A stretch of 64,000 nt of DNA from Pseudoalteromonas sp. T1lg23B (GTDB lineage Bacteria > Pseudomonadota > Gammaproteobacteria > Enterobacterales > Alteromonadaceae): the NCBI RefSeq assembly GCF_002964665.1, contig NZ_PQBZ01000013.1, forward strand, positions 1-64,000, read 5' to 3'. The translations under genes and the position numbers were made by a program. How positions within the stretch are numbered: position 1 is the first letter of the stretch; each line of letters opens with the position of its first letter. This document shows positions 1-9,437 of the stretch, piece after piece. The notes beneath the pieces are model-generated. The model was not told the origin of the DNA. It did no database searches and saw nothing but the letters and a program-made list of their open reading frames with translations.

Positions 1-17
1 GAACATCGCCAGGCTCC
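1..17 (+). rRNA. 3' end of 5S rRNA (partial)
   Basis: The first bases contain CATCGCCAGGC, the 3' strand of helix I in gammaproteobacterial 5S rRNA, which pairs with the 5' end of the gene outside the window. A strong intrinsic terminator follows 10 bases later, as expected at the end of an rRNA operon. Only the tail is visible, so the exact mature 3' end is uncertain. Confidence 0.72.
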
Positions 18-27
18 TAATAAGAGA

Positions 28-58
28 AACCCCGATACGAAAGTGTCGGGGTTTTTTG
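28..58 (+). terminator. Rho-independent terminator of the rRNA operon
   Basis: An 11-bp stem (28-38 with 43-53, one G-T wobble) closes a GAAA loop and runs straight into a T tract at 52-58. It lies just after the 5S tail and should end rRNA transcription. Confidence 0.92.
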
Positions 59-357
59 TTGTGTGTGTTTTGTTGGTTGGATAAGCGTAGGCGTCCTGCG
101 ACGTTTTAGGGGGAGGGGTGAGAGGTGAATCCCTCAACATTCTTAAGAATCTCTCAGCGTTCTATAAAATGCCTCACTTCACCTTGCGCAAAAGGAATGT
201 AAGCACTGCGTGCTTTGTCATTAAACTTTTGCACCTAATTCACCTTGCGCAAAAAGAGGGGTGTTCGCTTCGCTCATGTCACCAACCTTTATATTCTGTG
301 TAGTAATTTGACGGATAAGTTAATATGCTTATTTCAAACTCTTTTGGGAAATAATAT
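59..357. other. Intergenic stretch after the rRNA operon
   Basis: No convincing gene is seen here. A 61-codon open frame (118-303) has no ribosome-binding site, and its translation resembles no family I know. Two direct copies of TTCACCTTGCGCAAAA (178-193 and 239-254) lie 61 bp apart. The promoter of the downstream channel gene is probably between about 290 and 350, but no clear -35/-10 pair stands out. Confidence 0.5.
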
Positions 358-972
358 ATGACAGTACTGATCCATTGGTTTGATTTACTTGGGGTTATGG
401 TGTTTGCTATATCGGGTACACTCATTGCTCATAGTAAGCATATGGATGGTTTTGGGGTCGTAGTGTTAGCTACCGTTACAGGCATTGGCGGGGGGACATT
501 ACGAGATATTATCTTAGACGTACCTGTTTTTTGGTTGCACGATACAAGTTATTTTATTGCGATATTTGGTGCTATTTTTATCAGTATCCTATTCTTAAAC
601 AGACAAAAGCAGATACCCAAACAAATGCTGCAAGTAGCAGATGCGTTTGGGTTGGCATTTTTTGCAGTAATGGGCGTACAAAAGGCACTGAATATTGGTA
701 TGCCTGATGCGACCGCCATCATAATGGGTGTGCTCACGGGGTGTTTCGGAGGTGTCATTCGCGATGTGTTGGCCAGAGAAATTCCTTTACTCCTAAAAGG
801 AGAGTTATACGCAATCACCTGCATTGTTGGCGGTGTTATTTACACTCAGTTGATAAACATGTCGTTCTCATTAGAGACTGCCATGCTAAGTGCGATGAGC
901 GCAACCTTATTACTTAGACTATTAGCGATGCGCTATAACATTGTGTTGCATGTTTTTAAGTACACGGATTAA
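358..972 (+). CDS. TRIC-type channel family membrane protein (UPF0126, YicG/YadS-like)
   Basis: A 204-residue inner-membrane protein made of two homologous UPF0126 halves. Each half has a glycine-rich turn ending in Arg-Asp: GIGGGTLRD near residue 41 and GCFGGVIRD near residue 123. About seven hydrophobic segments are visible. This fold is shared with eukaryotic TRIC cation channels, and bacterial members are thought to be trimeric cation channels; the transported ion cannot be read from sequence. The ATG at 358 has only a weak upstream GGGAA. It is followed 20 bp later by comM on the same strand, so the two may share a transcript. Length is normal for the family (about 200). Confidence 0.88.
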   Translation: MTVLIHWFDLLGVMVFAISGTLIAHSKHMDGFGVVVLATVTGIGGGTLRDIILDVPVFWLHDTSYFIAIFGAIFISILFLNRQKQIPKQMLQVADAFGLAFFAVMGVQKALNIGMPDATAIIMGVLTGCFGGVIRDVLAREIPLLLKGELYAITCIVGGVIYTQLINMSFSLETAMLSAMSATLLLRLLAMRYNIVLHVFKYTD

Positions 973-992
973 TTGAAATCAGGGACAAGGAT

Positions 993-2504
993 ATGTCACT
1001 TGCAAAAATCTATACCAGAGCGCAGGTAGGAGTTAGCGCACCTCAAGTATGTGTGGAAGTGCATTTAAGTAATGGCTTACCTGCATTCCATATTGTTGGT
1101 TTACCAGAAACTTCAGTTAAAGAAGCCAAAGAAAGAGTACGCTCAGCAATAACCAATTCTAAATTCTTGTTCCCAGAACAGCGTATTACCGTTAATTTGG
1201 CACCTGCAGACCTTCCCAAAGAAGGGGGACGGTACGATCTTGCGATTGCGGTAGGAATTCTAGCAGCTTCCGGTCAGATAGCCGCTCAGCAGTTAGCAAA
1301 TTTTGAGTTTTATGGTGAGTTGGCCCTCAGTGGAGAAGTGTTAGCTGTTAATGCTATTTTGCCCAGTGTACTGGCGGCCGCGAAGGTTAATCGTTGTTGT
1401 TATTTACCATTGCAGAATGACCAACTAGCGAGCTTAGCACCACATGCTCATAGAAAAGCGGTTACCTCCCTTGAGTCTATATGGCTGGATATGCAAGGTC
1501 AGCAAAACTTGCCGGTCAATATTACATATCCACATGATGATAATGTGTCTGTGGAGAGTTTAGATATGAGCGATGTAAAAGGACAGGAAGGGGCTAAGCG
1601 TGTGCTAGAGATTGCAGCAGCAGGCGGGCATAACGTTCTGTTTCTTGGACCCCCAGGTACTGGCAAGTCAATGCTTGCACAGCGAATGCCGTCGATAATG
1701 CCAACTTTACCAGCAGACGATGCATTGGAAACCGCATCCATATACTCTTTAACAGGCCAACATATTGACGCTCAGAATTGGCGTAAGCGTCCTTTTAGAA
1801 ACCCACACCATACCTGCTCTGCTGTTGCGTTAGTTGGAGGCTCTTCAAAGCCAAAGCCTGGGGAGATCTCTCTTGCCCATAATGGTGTGCTTTTTCTTGA
1901 TGAATTGCCAGAGTTTGAAAGAAAGGTGCTGGACTCATTACGAGAACCCATGGAGACCGGTATGGTAACTATATCACGTGCAGCACAGCAGGTAGATTTT
2001 CCAGCAAGATTTCAACTTATCGCGGCACTAAATCCCAGTCCAACGGGTCATTATGACGACAAAAGAGCAACTTCAGATCAAGTGCTTAGGTATCTTTCAA
2101 AGATATCAGGGCCATTTCTGGACCGTATTGACTTACAAGTGGAGCTACCGCGCTTGTCTACGTTGCAATTACAGAGTGAACAAGTGCAAGAGACGAGTAA
2201 AATGGTAAAAGAGCGAGTAGATAGCGCTTATGATATTGCATTACAGCGTCAAGGTAAGGTTAATGCAATGCTGAGCAATCGTGAGCTTGCAGTACATTGT
2301 AAACTGGATGAGAGTGAAAAACAGTTTTTGGCGAAAGCAGTAGATAAATTGCAACTTTCTCCACGTTCATATCATCGCATTTTGAAAGTCGCAAGAACTA
2401 TATCTGATTTAAATGGGCACGCTGATATTTCATTGTGCGCTTTAAAAGAAGCCTTAAGTTATAGGGCTTTTGAACGCTTGATTAGCCATCTAACAAGATA
2501 CTAA
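993..2504 (+). CDS. comM: YifB/ComM family AAA+ ATPase (Mg-chelatase-like)
   Basis: A full-length 503-residue ComM. The N-terminal ChlI-like domain is followed by an AAA+ core with Walker A (GPPGTGKS, about residue 219) and Walker B (VLFLDELPEF, about residue 299), then the Mg-chelatase C-terminal helical domain. ComM is a hexameric helicase that promotes branch migration during integration of transformed DNA, and it affects transformation efficiency in several gammaproteobacteria. The start has an AAGGA-type ribosome site. The stop overlaps the stop of the convergent response regulator by 4 bp. The product is cytoplasmic. Confidence 0.93.
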   Translation: MSLAKIYTRAQVGVSAPQVCVEVHLSNGLPAFHIVGLPETSVKEAKERVRSAITNSKFLFPEQRITVNLAPADLPKEGGRYDLAIAVGILAASGQIAAQQLANFEFYGELALSGEVLAVNAILPSVLAAAKVNRCCYLPLQNDQLASLAPHAHRKAVTSLESIWLDMQGQQNLPVNITYPHDDNVSVESLDMSDVKGQEGAKRVLEIAAAGGHNVLFLGPPGTGKSMLAQRMPSIMPTLPADDALETASIYSLTGQHIDAQNWRKRPFRNPHHTCSAVALVGGSSKPKPGEISLAHNGVLFLDELPEFERKVLDSLREPMETGMVTISRAAQQVDFPARFQLIAALNPSPTGHYDDKRATSDQVLRYLSKISGPFLDRIDLQVELPRLSTLQLQSEQVQETSKMVKERVDSAYDIALQRQGKVNAMLSNRELAVHCKLDESEKQFLAKAVDKLQLSPRSYHRILKVARTISDLNGHADISLCALKEALSYRAFERLISHLTRY

Positions 2505-3205
2505 GCGGAAAGCATATAGCCCTTACCACGAACAGTGACTATACGTTTTTGATCTTTTTCATCGCCTAACTTTTTACGCAGCCTACCGACTAAAACGTCA
2601 ACGGTTCTGTCATTAGGGCTCCAATCTGGTTGGCCTATATCTTCTGATATTTTTTCACGAGATGTGGCCTTACCGGCATTGGCTATCAAGCAGATTAAAA
2701 CTTTATGTTCTGCTTCAGTTAAGCGGGATTCCTCACCATGCTGGTTTATCAAGGTTCGATTATCGGGATGTAACTTAAAGTCCGCGTATTCAATAAACTC
2801 TTCTGACTCATCATCATCACCGTTTTGTGAGATACGTTTGTAAAGTGCGCGCATTCTTAGTTCTAATTCTAACAAGTCTACGGGTTTACACACATAGTCA
2901 TCTGCGCCTTGGGCTAGTCCTGCAATACGATCAGCTTGCGAATCTCGACTAGATAGCATTATCACACCAATATCCGTTAAGGTGTTTAGTTCTTTGGCAA
3001 GTTCTAGTCCATCAGTCGCGGGCAATACAATATCTACAATGGCTAACGATATGGGGGAATCAGTATTGTTAGCAAATTGGATATGTTCGAGAGCGTTTGC
3101 ACCTGTATTATCAACTTTTATGTCAAACTCGGTCTGAGCAAAATGGCTCAAAATTCGTTTTGCTAATAGTTCGTCGTCTTCTACCAGTAATACGTGAATG
3201 CTCAT
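2501..3205 (-). CDS. OmpR/PhoB-family response regulator
   Basis: 234 residues: a receiver domain (about 1-120) and a C-terminal winged-helix Trans_reg_C domain (about 135-234). The acidic pair D10/D11, the likely phospho-acceptor D58 (in VDIVLPATDG), a switch Ser near 88 and the conserved Lys near 110 (CKPVDL) are all present, so phosphorylation is expected to be functional. The output domain ends in the usual RLRKKLG and RGKGYML blocks. No histidine kinase gene lies next to it, so it is an orphan regulator here and its signal and targets cannot be inferred. It converges on comM with a 4-bp overlap. Confidence 0.9.
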   Translation of the reverse strand: MSIHVLLVEDDELLAKRILSHFAQTEFDIKVDNTGANALEHIQFANNTDSPISLAIVDIVLPATDGLELAKELNTLTDIGVIMLSSRDSQADRIAGLAQGADDYVCKPVDLLELELRMRALYKRISQNGDDDESEEFIEYADFKLHPDNRTLINQHGEESRLTEAEHKVLICLIANAGKATSREKISEDIGQPDWSPNDRTVDVLVGRLRKKLGDEKDQKRIVTVRGKGYMLSA

Positions 3206-3390
3206 AATGTCGTTATCTATTCAATAATTACGTTTATATTAGCACTGTGAAATCATTGGTGAGAAGCTTAAGGTGATTTTTTTGCAATAAAAAGTATTAA
3301 AAGCATGCATGTATATAATTAGGGAACTTCAGAGCGATACTAAGTATTTAGATTTATGAATAAGTATGCGAAATTATTCTGGGGGTAAAG

Positions 3391-3427
3391 CAAAAGATGC
3401 AGGAAGCAGAGAGCACCACTTCCTGCA
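3391..3427 (-). terminator. Possible terminator after the S9 peptidase gene
   Basis: A perfect 9-bp inverted repeat (TGCAGGAAG at 3398-3406 and CTTCCTGCA at 3419-3427, 12-base loop) sits a few bases past the stop of the minus-strand peptidase gene. On that strand it is followed by TCTTTTGC, a weak T tract. Confidence 0.5.
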
Positions 3428-3432
3428 ATGTA

Positions 3433-5886
3433 TTATTTTTGATAAATAGACTGCCACCACTGCGGCTGTTCTTTTAAGTGCATATCGAAATATGCGAGCA
3501 TAGTATTCCACCAATGGAACCTACGATCCCTGGCGAAGATTTGATGGTCAGCACCTTTATACTCAATAAGCTCTACATCCTTTCCTAACAGTTTTAGCGC
3601 GGTATACATATTGTGACTCTCACCCGGTGGAACATTGGTATCCGCATCGCCATGTAGCAGCAGCAATGGTGTTGTTACTTTATCGGCGTGAAATACTGGG
3701 CTGTGTTGAGAGTATAACGTTGGGTTATTCCATGGAAAGCTGTTTTTAGAAGCCTCTCCAGAGTATAAATATCCCCACCAACCTTGACCCCAGTATGAGG
3801 TGATGTTTGAGATCCCTGCATGGGCAATTGAGGCGCTAAACATGTCTGTTTTCGTTGCTAGTAACATGGTCATAAAGCCACCATAAGATGCACCAAGATT
3901 ACCAATTTTAGTTGAGTCGACAAAAGGGTAAGCTTGGGTAAATGCTTTGGTGCCATCAATAATGTCTTGCGCGGTATGTGCACCCCAAGCATTCACATGT
4001 TCAGCCGAAAACTTTTGGCCAAAACCAGTCGCCCCTGTTGGCTGCAATACATAAACAATATAGCCATGAGCTGCCCAAAGATTAAATGGATAACGGCCTG
4101 TGAAGGCTCTAGAAACAGGAGATGTTCCGCCGTAATAATAAACCAGAGCAGGATATTTTTTAGTTTTATCCAGATCATGTGGCAAATATACGCGCCCTTT
4201 TATCTGTACACCGGATTGGTTGGTAAAGTTGAACTCTTCTAACGCTGCAATTTTAGTGTGTTGATAGGCGAGCGTTTTGGAATCCCAAAGCAGCTCTGCA
4301 CGGTTATTCTTGAGCATGATACGTTTGAGTTGCTGAGGTGTACTTGCTTGAGTACCTGTTACGAGTAGTGTGCTATTTTTTGAGCGACTGATAGCGAAAT
4401 CTTCTACCACATCAAACCCGGACTCAACGCGTTTGAAATGGGATTTGCTTTCATCAAACAAATATAGCTGTTGCCTATCCTCATCAGTTACCTTAAGTAA
4501 TACATCGTTATTTTTTAATACATCAATAGCGGCTATCGATGGATCAAATTGCTTACTAAGTGCTTTGTGATTTTTACCTTTGAGGTCCATCCAATAGAGT
4601 TGACCATCATAGTTATTCGCAAGCATATCTTTTGGCAGCGCACGGCCTAGGCCTTGAGCAAAATCAGGTCCTGCAACTAGATATATCCCCTCCTTCGCAT
4701 ATCTGGCTTTGCGGAAGGTACGATACTGTCCTAACAAGGTCTGTGTTGAATCACTTAAATTGATTTCCAGTAATTCTGTGAGCATATGTGGAGGTGCATT
4801 GTAGTCTTGCAGGTTACGGCTCACGAGAATAGTATTGCGTTGGGCGTTATGGTCCTCAAGCTGATGACTCAGTTTGCCTTCAGTCAGTGCGTTGATCAGG
4901 CCTGAATTGAGGTCTAATAGGAAAATTTGACTATTGGCACGGGCATAGGACCACCTATCTTCTAGCCCTCGATAGTGTTTGACGAGTTTGTGCGCACTGT
5001 CATCATTCTTAGACCAAGAGAATATCAGGGTACTGTTATCAAAATAGCGAAAACCACTGGCACCTTCAATCGCTTGTGTAATGATCTGGGTGCTCAAATC
5101 CTTAATGTTGAGAAGAGTCACTTTTTGGTCTTGTACGAAAGCTAACTGTTCGGAGTCTTCGCGCCAAGTGACGTTGCTTGCACTGATCCCACTGAATCTA
5201 TATAGCGTTTTACCTTCACTATCTTTGAGAAGCGTTTCTGTATATGGACTATTGCCAGTGTTATCGCTGTATTGACGTGAGCTTGTAAGGTAGTAACGAC
5301 CATTTGGTGATTGAGAAATGGCGCTAAGAGTGGGTGCATCAAAAAGCTGTTTCGCTGATAACGCATATTGGTTTTTGTCAGTGAGGGTGATTTGATCGTG
5401 TTCAGCTTTAGGAGTGTAGTCTATTTTTACGTCTTTCCAGTTGTCCACTTGTTCAGCAACAATAACAATTTGATGATCGCCTGTAGGCACCTGAATTTCG
5501 AATTCAGTTTTACCTTTTTGTAGTTCACCGTTTAAAAAAACATGTGCGGTTTTGAAGCCGGACAAAGAGAGTTTGCCTTGTGTAAAGCGCTTGGTATTAA
5601 ACTGGAATTTTAATGCTTGCATACCCGCCATAGTAAGTGCGTTGATATCGCTCATTTTTTGCCATTTGAGCTGATTGCCGAATATGGATAAAGCATCGGA
5701 GCGTGATTGCAAACTAGGCAACAATGTTTGAATTATTTTACTTTGATGAGCTGTGTTATTTGGCTTTATGCTATTGTAAGTAGTAATAGGGCCCAAAAAC
5801 TGAATCTTCTTTTCATCCAACTGAGCGGCATTCAGTTGCAATGCCATTGAGGAAAAGAGTAAAGTGGCCGCTGTTCGTAAAATCAT
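3433..5886 (-). CDS. Secreted S9-family peptidase (prolyl oligopeptidase / dipeptidyl peptidase type)
   Basis: 817 residues, beginning with a Sec signal peptide (hydrophobic stretch to about residue 20, ending LNAA). The middle (about 190-560) is the beta-propeller-like N-terminal domain that gates substrate entry. The C-terminal alpha/beta-hydrolase (about 575-800) has Ser667 in GASYGG, Asp749 in HGDADTNVP and His781 in GADHQIF, a complete Ser-Asp-His triad in the usual order. Such enzymes cut short peptides, often after proline or alanine, in the periplasm or outside the cell; the cleavage preference is not readable here. It is transcribed alone, divergent from the CNNM gene with 108 bp between them. 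Confidence 0.9.
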   Translation of the reverse strand: MILRTAATLLFSSMALQLNAAQLDEKKIQFLGPITTYNSIKPNNTAHQSKIIQTLLPSLQSRSDALSIFGNQLKWQKMSDINALTMAGMQALKFQFNTKRFTQGKLSLSGFKTAHVFLNGELQKGKTEFEIQVPTGDHQIVIVAEQVDNWKDVKIDYTPKAEHDQITLTDKNQYALSAKQLFDAPTLSAISQSPNGRYYLTSSRQYSDNTGNSPYTETLLKDSEGKTLYRFSGISASNVTWREDSEQLAFVQDQKVTLLNIKDLSTQIITQAIEGASGFRYFDNSTLIFSWSKNDDSAHKLVKHYRGLEDRWSYARANSQIFLLDLNSGLINALTEGKLSHQLEDHNAQRNTILVSRNLQDYNAPPHMLTELLEINLSDSTQTLLGQYRTFRKARYAKEGIYLVAGPDFAQGLGRALPKDMLANNYDGQLYWMDLKGKNHKALSKQFDPSIAAIDVLKNNDVLLKVTDEDRQQLYLFDESKSHFKRVESGFDVVEDFAISRSKNSTLLVTGTQASTPQQLKRIMLKNNRAELLWDSKTLAYQHTKIAALEEFNFTNQSGVQIKGRVYLPHDLDKTKKYPALVYYYGGTSPVSRAFTGRYPFNLWAAHGYIVYVLQPTGATGFGQKFSAEHVNAWGAHTAQDIIDGTKAFTQAYPFVDSTKIGNLGASYGGFMTMLLATKTDMFSASIAHAGISNITSYWGQGWWGYLYSGEASKNSFPWNNPTLYSQHSPVFHADKVTTPLLLLHGDADTNVPPGESHNMYTALKLLGKDVELIEYKGADHQIFARDRRFHWWNTMLAYFDMHLKEQPQWWQSIYQK

Positions 5887-5994
5887 ATTTGCGCCTATTG
5901 TAGGTAAAGAATTTGCCCCAATATAGCATATATCTCAGTTACGCCAGCAAAGTTGCGATTAGCCTGAAGCTATTGGCAGATTAAGGAGTTTAGG

Positions 5995-7059
5995 TTGTTT
6001 TTATTGATCACGTACATGTTGTTAGCGATTACCATTTCGTTTTTATGCTCGGTAATGGAGGCCGTTCTGTTGAGCATTACGCCGAGCTACATCGCGATCT
6101 TAAAGAAAGACAAACCTGTATTGGCTAAAAAAGTTCAGCAGTTGAAGGACAACATAGATAAACCCTTGGCTGCGATTCTAACGCTTAATACCGTTGCTCA
6201 CACAGCTGGAGCTGCTGGCGTTGGTGCGCAGGCGGCGGTTGTTTTTTCCGACGCAGCCGTAGGTATAGCTTCTGCTGTAATGACTTTACTGGTCTTAGTG
6301 CTTTCAGAAATCATTCCAAAGACTTTAGGTGCCACCTATTGGCGAGGTTTAACACCTATCGTGACACAATGTTTAGTCTGGTTAGTTAGAGTGCTAAAGC
6401 CATTTGTATGGCTATCAGATATTTTGACTCGCACTATGGGTAAAAAAGAAAGTGAAGCGCACTACATAAGGCAAGAAATCGAAGCCATGGCAGAAATTGG
6501 CTCTGAAGCGGGGGCATTGCAACAAGAGGAAACGGAGACCATCAGAAGCTTGTTGCGTTTCAGACACGCTAAAATAGAGCATGTTATGACACCTCGCACG
6601 GTATTGTTTAAGGTCCATAAAGATATTACTGTGAATGATTACCTATCTGAACATGGCTCGGTGCCATTTTCACGGATCCTTATTTTTGATAAGAGTAGTG
6701 ATGATATCATCGGTTTTGTACACAAAAACGATATTATGCTTGCTTATCATAGGCTTGGTGAAGATTATAAAATAGGTAAGCTGGTTAAACCGCTTTACAC
6801 TGTACCAGAAACGTTAGATGCGCCTTCTTTGTTTCAAACTTTATTAGAGAAGCGTATTCATATTGCATTGGTCATCGACGAATATGGCGATGTGCAAGGC
6901 ATAGTAACGCTGGAAGACATGCTTGAATCACTGATGGGGATGGATATCATTGATGAACGAGAACAATCAACTAACATGCAACAAGCTGCAAAGAAGAAAT
7001 GGCGAGAGCGTGTTGATGCACATAGCCATTTGATAGAAACAGATGTTGAAGAGCGCTAA
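5995..7059 (+). CDS. CNNM-domain membrane protein with CBS pair (HlyC/CorC-like)
   Basis: 354 residues. The N-terminal DUF21/CNNM domain (about 1-170) has a long first hydrophobic helix and further membrane segments, including VLSEIIPKTLG. A tandem CBS pair follows (about 190-320), with HVMTPRTVLF at the start of the first and DEYGDVQGIVTLEDMLE in the second. The usual C-terminal CorC_HlyC domain is absent. CNNM/CorC proteins are implicated in Mg2+ and other divalent cation transport. The start is a TTG, preferred because AAGGAG lies 6 bases upstream (5983-5988) and the reading begins at the first membrane helix. The stop overlaps the convergent EAL gene by 4 bp. Confidence 0.88.
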   Translation: MFLLITYMLLAITISFLCSVMEAVLLSITPSYIAILKKDKPVLAKKVQQLKDNIDKPLAAILTLNTVAHTAGAAGVGAQAAVVFSDAAVGIASAVMTLLVLVLSEIIPKTLGATYWRGLTPIVTQCLVWLVRVLKPFVWLSDILTRTMGKKESEAHYIRQEIEAMAEIGSEAGALQQEETETIRSLLRFRHAKIEHVMTPRTVLFKVHKDITVNDYLSEHGSVPFSRILIFDKSSDDIIGFVHKNDIMLAYHRLGEDYKIGKLVKPLYTVPETLDAPSLFQTLLEKRIHIALVIDEYGDVQGIVTLEDMLESLMGMDIIDEREQSTNMQQAAKKKWRERVDAHSHLIETDVEER

Positions 7060-8264
7060 GTATTAGAGTTCATCATTCGCAACCAAGAATGGATCCAGCG
7101 AACAAACTCAGCCTTTGCTTTTGGACGGCTAATTAAAAACCCCTGCATGAGCAGGTTGTGTTTGTATCTGTCTAAATATTGTAGCTCTTCAATGCGTTCA
7201 ATTCCTTCAGCAACAATTCCAATTTGCTCGTTTTGAGCGATATCGATCAAGCTATCGACAATGACTTGCGAAAAGCGGTCTGAATCGATGTGGGTGATCA
7301 GTGAGCGGTCAATTTTAATTTCCGTAAAGGGCAAGGTTTTGAGTTGATGTATATTCGTAAAGCCTGTACCAAAATCATCTAGCGAAATTGCAAAACCTCT
7401 CATTCTCAAGCGGTTGAGTGTTTCTAACTGAACACTGCTGTTTAACGGCGCATGCTCCGTAATCTCTAGAATCACATCCTCTGGTTTAAGGCGGCTTAAC
7501 TCCAATATCAGCGCGAGTTTGTTAGGGCAGTTTAAATCGTCCAGTTGTACGGGAGAGAGGTTGAAAGCCAAAGACACTTTGTGGGGGAGTTCAGCTCTTA
7601 TTTCTCTAAACTCCTCCGTTGCTTTTTCAAATAACTGAAAAGTAATCAAATTGATGAGGTCTAAGTCTTCAGCCAGAGTAATAAACTGCTCTGGTAAAAT
7701 AGTATGGGTACGAGTAGGTGTTACAATTCTTGCCAGTACTTCCACACTATCAATGGACTTGTTGGCACGATTAACTTTTGGTTGATAAAACGGCGTGATT
7801 TCCCTATGACTGATCGCATGTAGTAATTCCGATTGTGTAATGGGCTCAATGTGACGCTTCTCAGGCGCAATAAAAGACTCCAGTTTTTTTAGCAGTCTAT
7901 CGACTTCTTTTAATTGGACTGGCTTGGTGATGTTACCGATTAGATGTGCATTGGATTGACGCGCTAGGTTAGAAGCCAAATCAATTATTTTAGGGTCCAT
8001 ATCGGAAATGATAACCACACCGCCAGGATACTTGATTTCACCGAGTTGGCGAATAAACTCCATGCCATCCATTTCAGGCATGTTGAGATCTGTAAAGACA
8101 GCATCGTAGCGACGTGGGGCTTGCGCGATTTTTTCAAGGGCCTGATCGGCACTAATACAAGTGGTGATTTCCTGAATACCTAATTCAGTCAACATGGCTT
8201 TCATCACCATAAGAATGGCCTGAGAGTCATCAACTACCATCACCTGACTAGCTGTCGTACTCAT
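7056..8264 (-). CDS. Response regulator with EAL (c-di-GMP phosphodiesterase) output domain
   Basis: About 402 residues: a CheY-like receiver (about 1-125, phospho-acceptor Asp in FTDLNMPEMDG) and an EAL domain (about 145-400). The catalytic positions of an active phosphodiesterase are present: Glu in EVLAR (the EAL motif itself), Asn in NLSP, Glu in EITEH, the DDFGTG loop, Lys in IKIDRSL and Glu in VAEGIER. It should hydrolyse cyclic di-GMP under phosphorelay control, lowering the second messenger that favours biofilm. The frame is open nine codons further up (to 8291), but the ATG at 8264 has AAGGATC at the right distance and begins the receiver fold naturally. No kinase is adjacent. Confidence 0.9.
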   Translation of the reverse strand: MSTTASQVMVVDDSQAILMVMKAMLTELGIQEITTCISADQALEKIAQAPRRYDAVFTDLNMPEMDGMEFIRQLGEIKYPGGVVIISDMDPKIIDLASNLARQSNAHLIGNITKPVQLKEVDRLLKKLESFIAPEKRHIEPITQSELLHAISHREITPFYQPKVNRANKSIDSVEVLARIVTPTRTHTILPEQFITLAEDLDLINLITFQLFEKATEEFREIRAELPHKVSLAFNLSPVQLDDLNCPNKLALILELSRLKPEDVILEITEHAPLNSSVQLETLNRLRMRGFAISLDDFGTGFTNIHQLKTLPFTEIKIDRSLITHIDSDRFSQVIVDSLIDIAQNEQIGIVAEGIERIEELQYLDRYKHNLLMQGFLISRPKAKAEFVRWIHSWLRMMNSNT

Positions 8265-8408
8265 ATTACAGATCCTTTTTTTTGCCCGCACTATCTCCTG
8301 AGTCTAGTACAGACTGTAAAAAAGTGTAGATATCAGATGTGCAAATGTATTATTTGTCACGGGCAGAGTGAGCTGGGATAATGACAAAAAACATCAATCT
8401 AAGAAGTT

Positions 8409-9422
8409 ATGACGAGAATTGAATTTACCGCATCAGGACTGATATTTTCGGTGCTCATAAGAGGTGGAGAGCTACTTCAAGTATTTTGCGAGCAGCAGGC
8501 TTTGGTCGTAGAGCCACATAGCGAAGATATTATGCAGTGTGTATACGAGCATGGTGTTGTGCAATTTGATATGGCAAAGCTACCCGAGCAGCAATTGGGG
8601 ATCTCATTAAACGGTATCAACTGGCAGTGGCTGGACTTGCCCGAAACGCCTAAAGATAACCAGAAAAACCTCATTGGTTTGGCTGCACTTGGTTTTAAAG
8701 TATTTAAAAGCGCAAAGGTTGTGAAAGCCGTGTTGGCTGGCGCATCAGTGGCAGGTTACGCTTGGTTGTTTTCATGGCAATTTGCGCTGATGCTTATAGC
8801 TTGTCTAGTCGTTCATGAATATGGCCATGTCAGGGCTATGCAGTATTTTAAGATTAAAACAAAAGGTATATATCTGATCCCGTTTGTCGGTGGACTCGCG
8901 GTGAGTGATGATAAGATCACCACCCGCTGGCAAGACGTGGTCATCTCTCTGATGGGGCCCGCATTTGGTTTAATTACATCCGTATTGGGGGTGGTGCTGT
9001 ATTATGCGACCGAGATGGAGATTTTCGCAGGCGTCGCTGTGCTCAGTGCTTTACTTAATCTATTCAACTTACTGCCAATTCTTCCGCTAGATGGTGGCCA
9101 CGTATTAAAAAGTATCAGCTTTTCTATGCGCTCTTGGATTGGTTTGTTAGCGTGCATGGGGGGCGTTGCTTTTGGTTTGTGGGTTAGCTATGTGTTCGGT
9201 CTTATGCTGCTGGTGTTCTTTTTGTTGATTGGTAGTTTAGAGATATTGTTCGAATGGCGTTCACGCAATGCCTCTCATTTATTGCCCCTAGACCGTTATG
9301 GGCAGGTGTTTTCAGCAGTGATGTATGTGTTAGTGGTAGCAGGCCATGTTGCTGTTATGATGCATTTTGCAGACTCAGAAAGCGCTATTCTGAGCCTGCC
9401 TATGAAGGTGTTATCCAGCTAA
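8409..9422 (+). CDS. M50-type membrane zinc metalloprotease (site-2 protease family)
   Basis: 337 residues. A soluble N-terminal segment of about 90 residues precedes a polytopic membrane domain with the zinc motif HEYGH (H136, E137, H140) and the third ligand in LPLDGGH (D228). That spacing and order define site-2/M50 proteases, which cut substrates within the membrane, classically anti-sigma factors or regulators. The substrate is unknown and no sigma/anti-sigma pair is next to it. It lies alone between divergent and convergent neighbours. Confidence 0.87.
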   Translation: MTRIEFTASGLIFSVLIRGGELLQVFCEQQALVVEPHSEDIMQCVYEHGVVQFDMAKLPEQQLGISLNGINWQWLDLPETPKDNQKNLIGLAALGFKVFKSAKVVKAVLAGASVAGYAWLFSWQFALMLIACLVVHEYGHVRAMQYFKIKTKGIYLIPFVGGLAVSDDKITTRWQDVVISLMGPAFGLITSVLGVVLYYATEMEIFAGVAVLSALLNLFNLLPILPLDGGHVLKSISFSMRSWIGLLACMGGVAFGLWVSYVFGLMLLVFFLLIGSLEILFEWRSRNASHLLPLDRYGQVFSAVMYVLVVAGHVAVMMHFADSESAILSLPMKVLSS

Positions 9423-9437
9423 AAACGATGATTGCTG

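Noticed and set aside
118..303. 61-codon open frame after the rRNA operon
   Set aside because: No ribosome-binding site, no recognisable family, and it spans a short direct repeat. It is most likely a chance frame.
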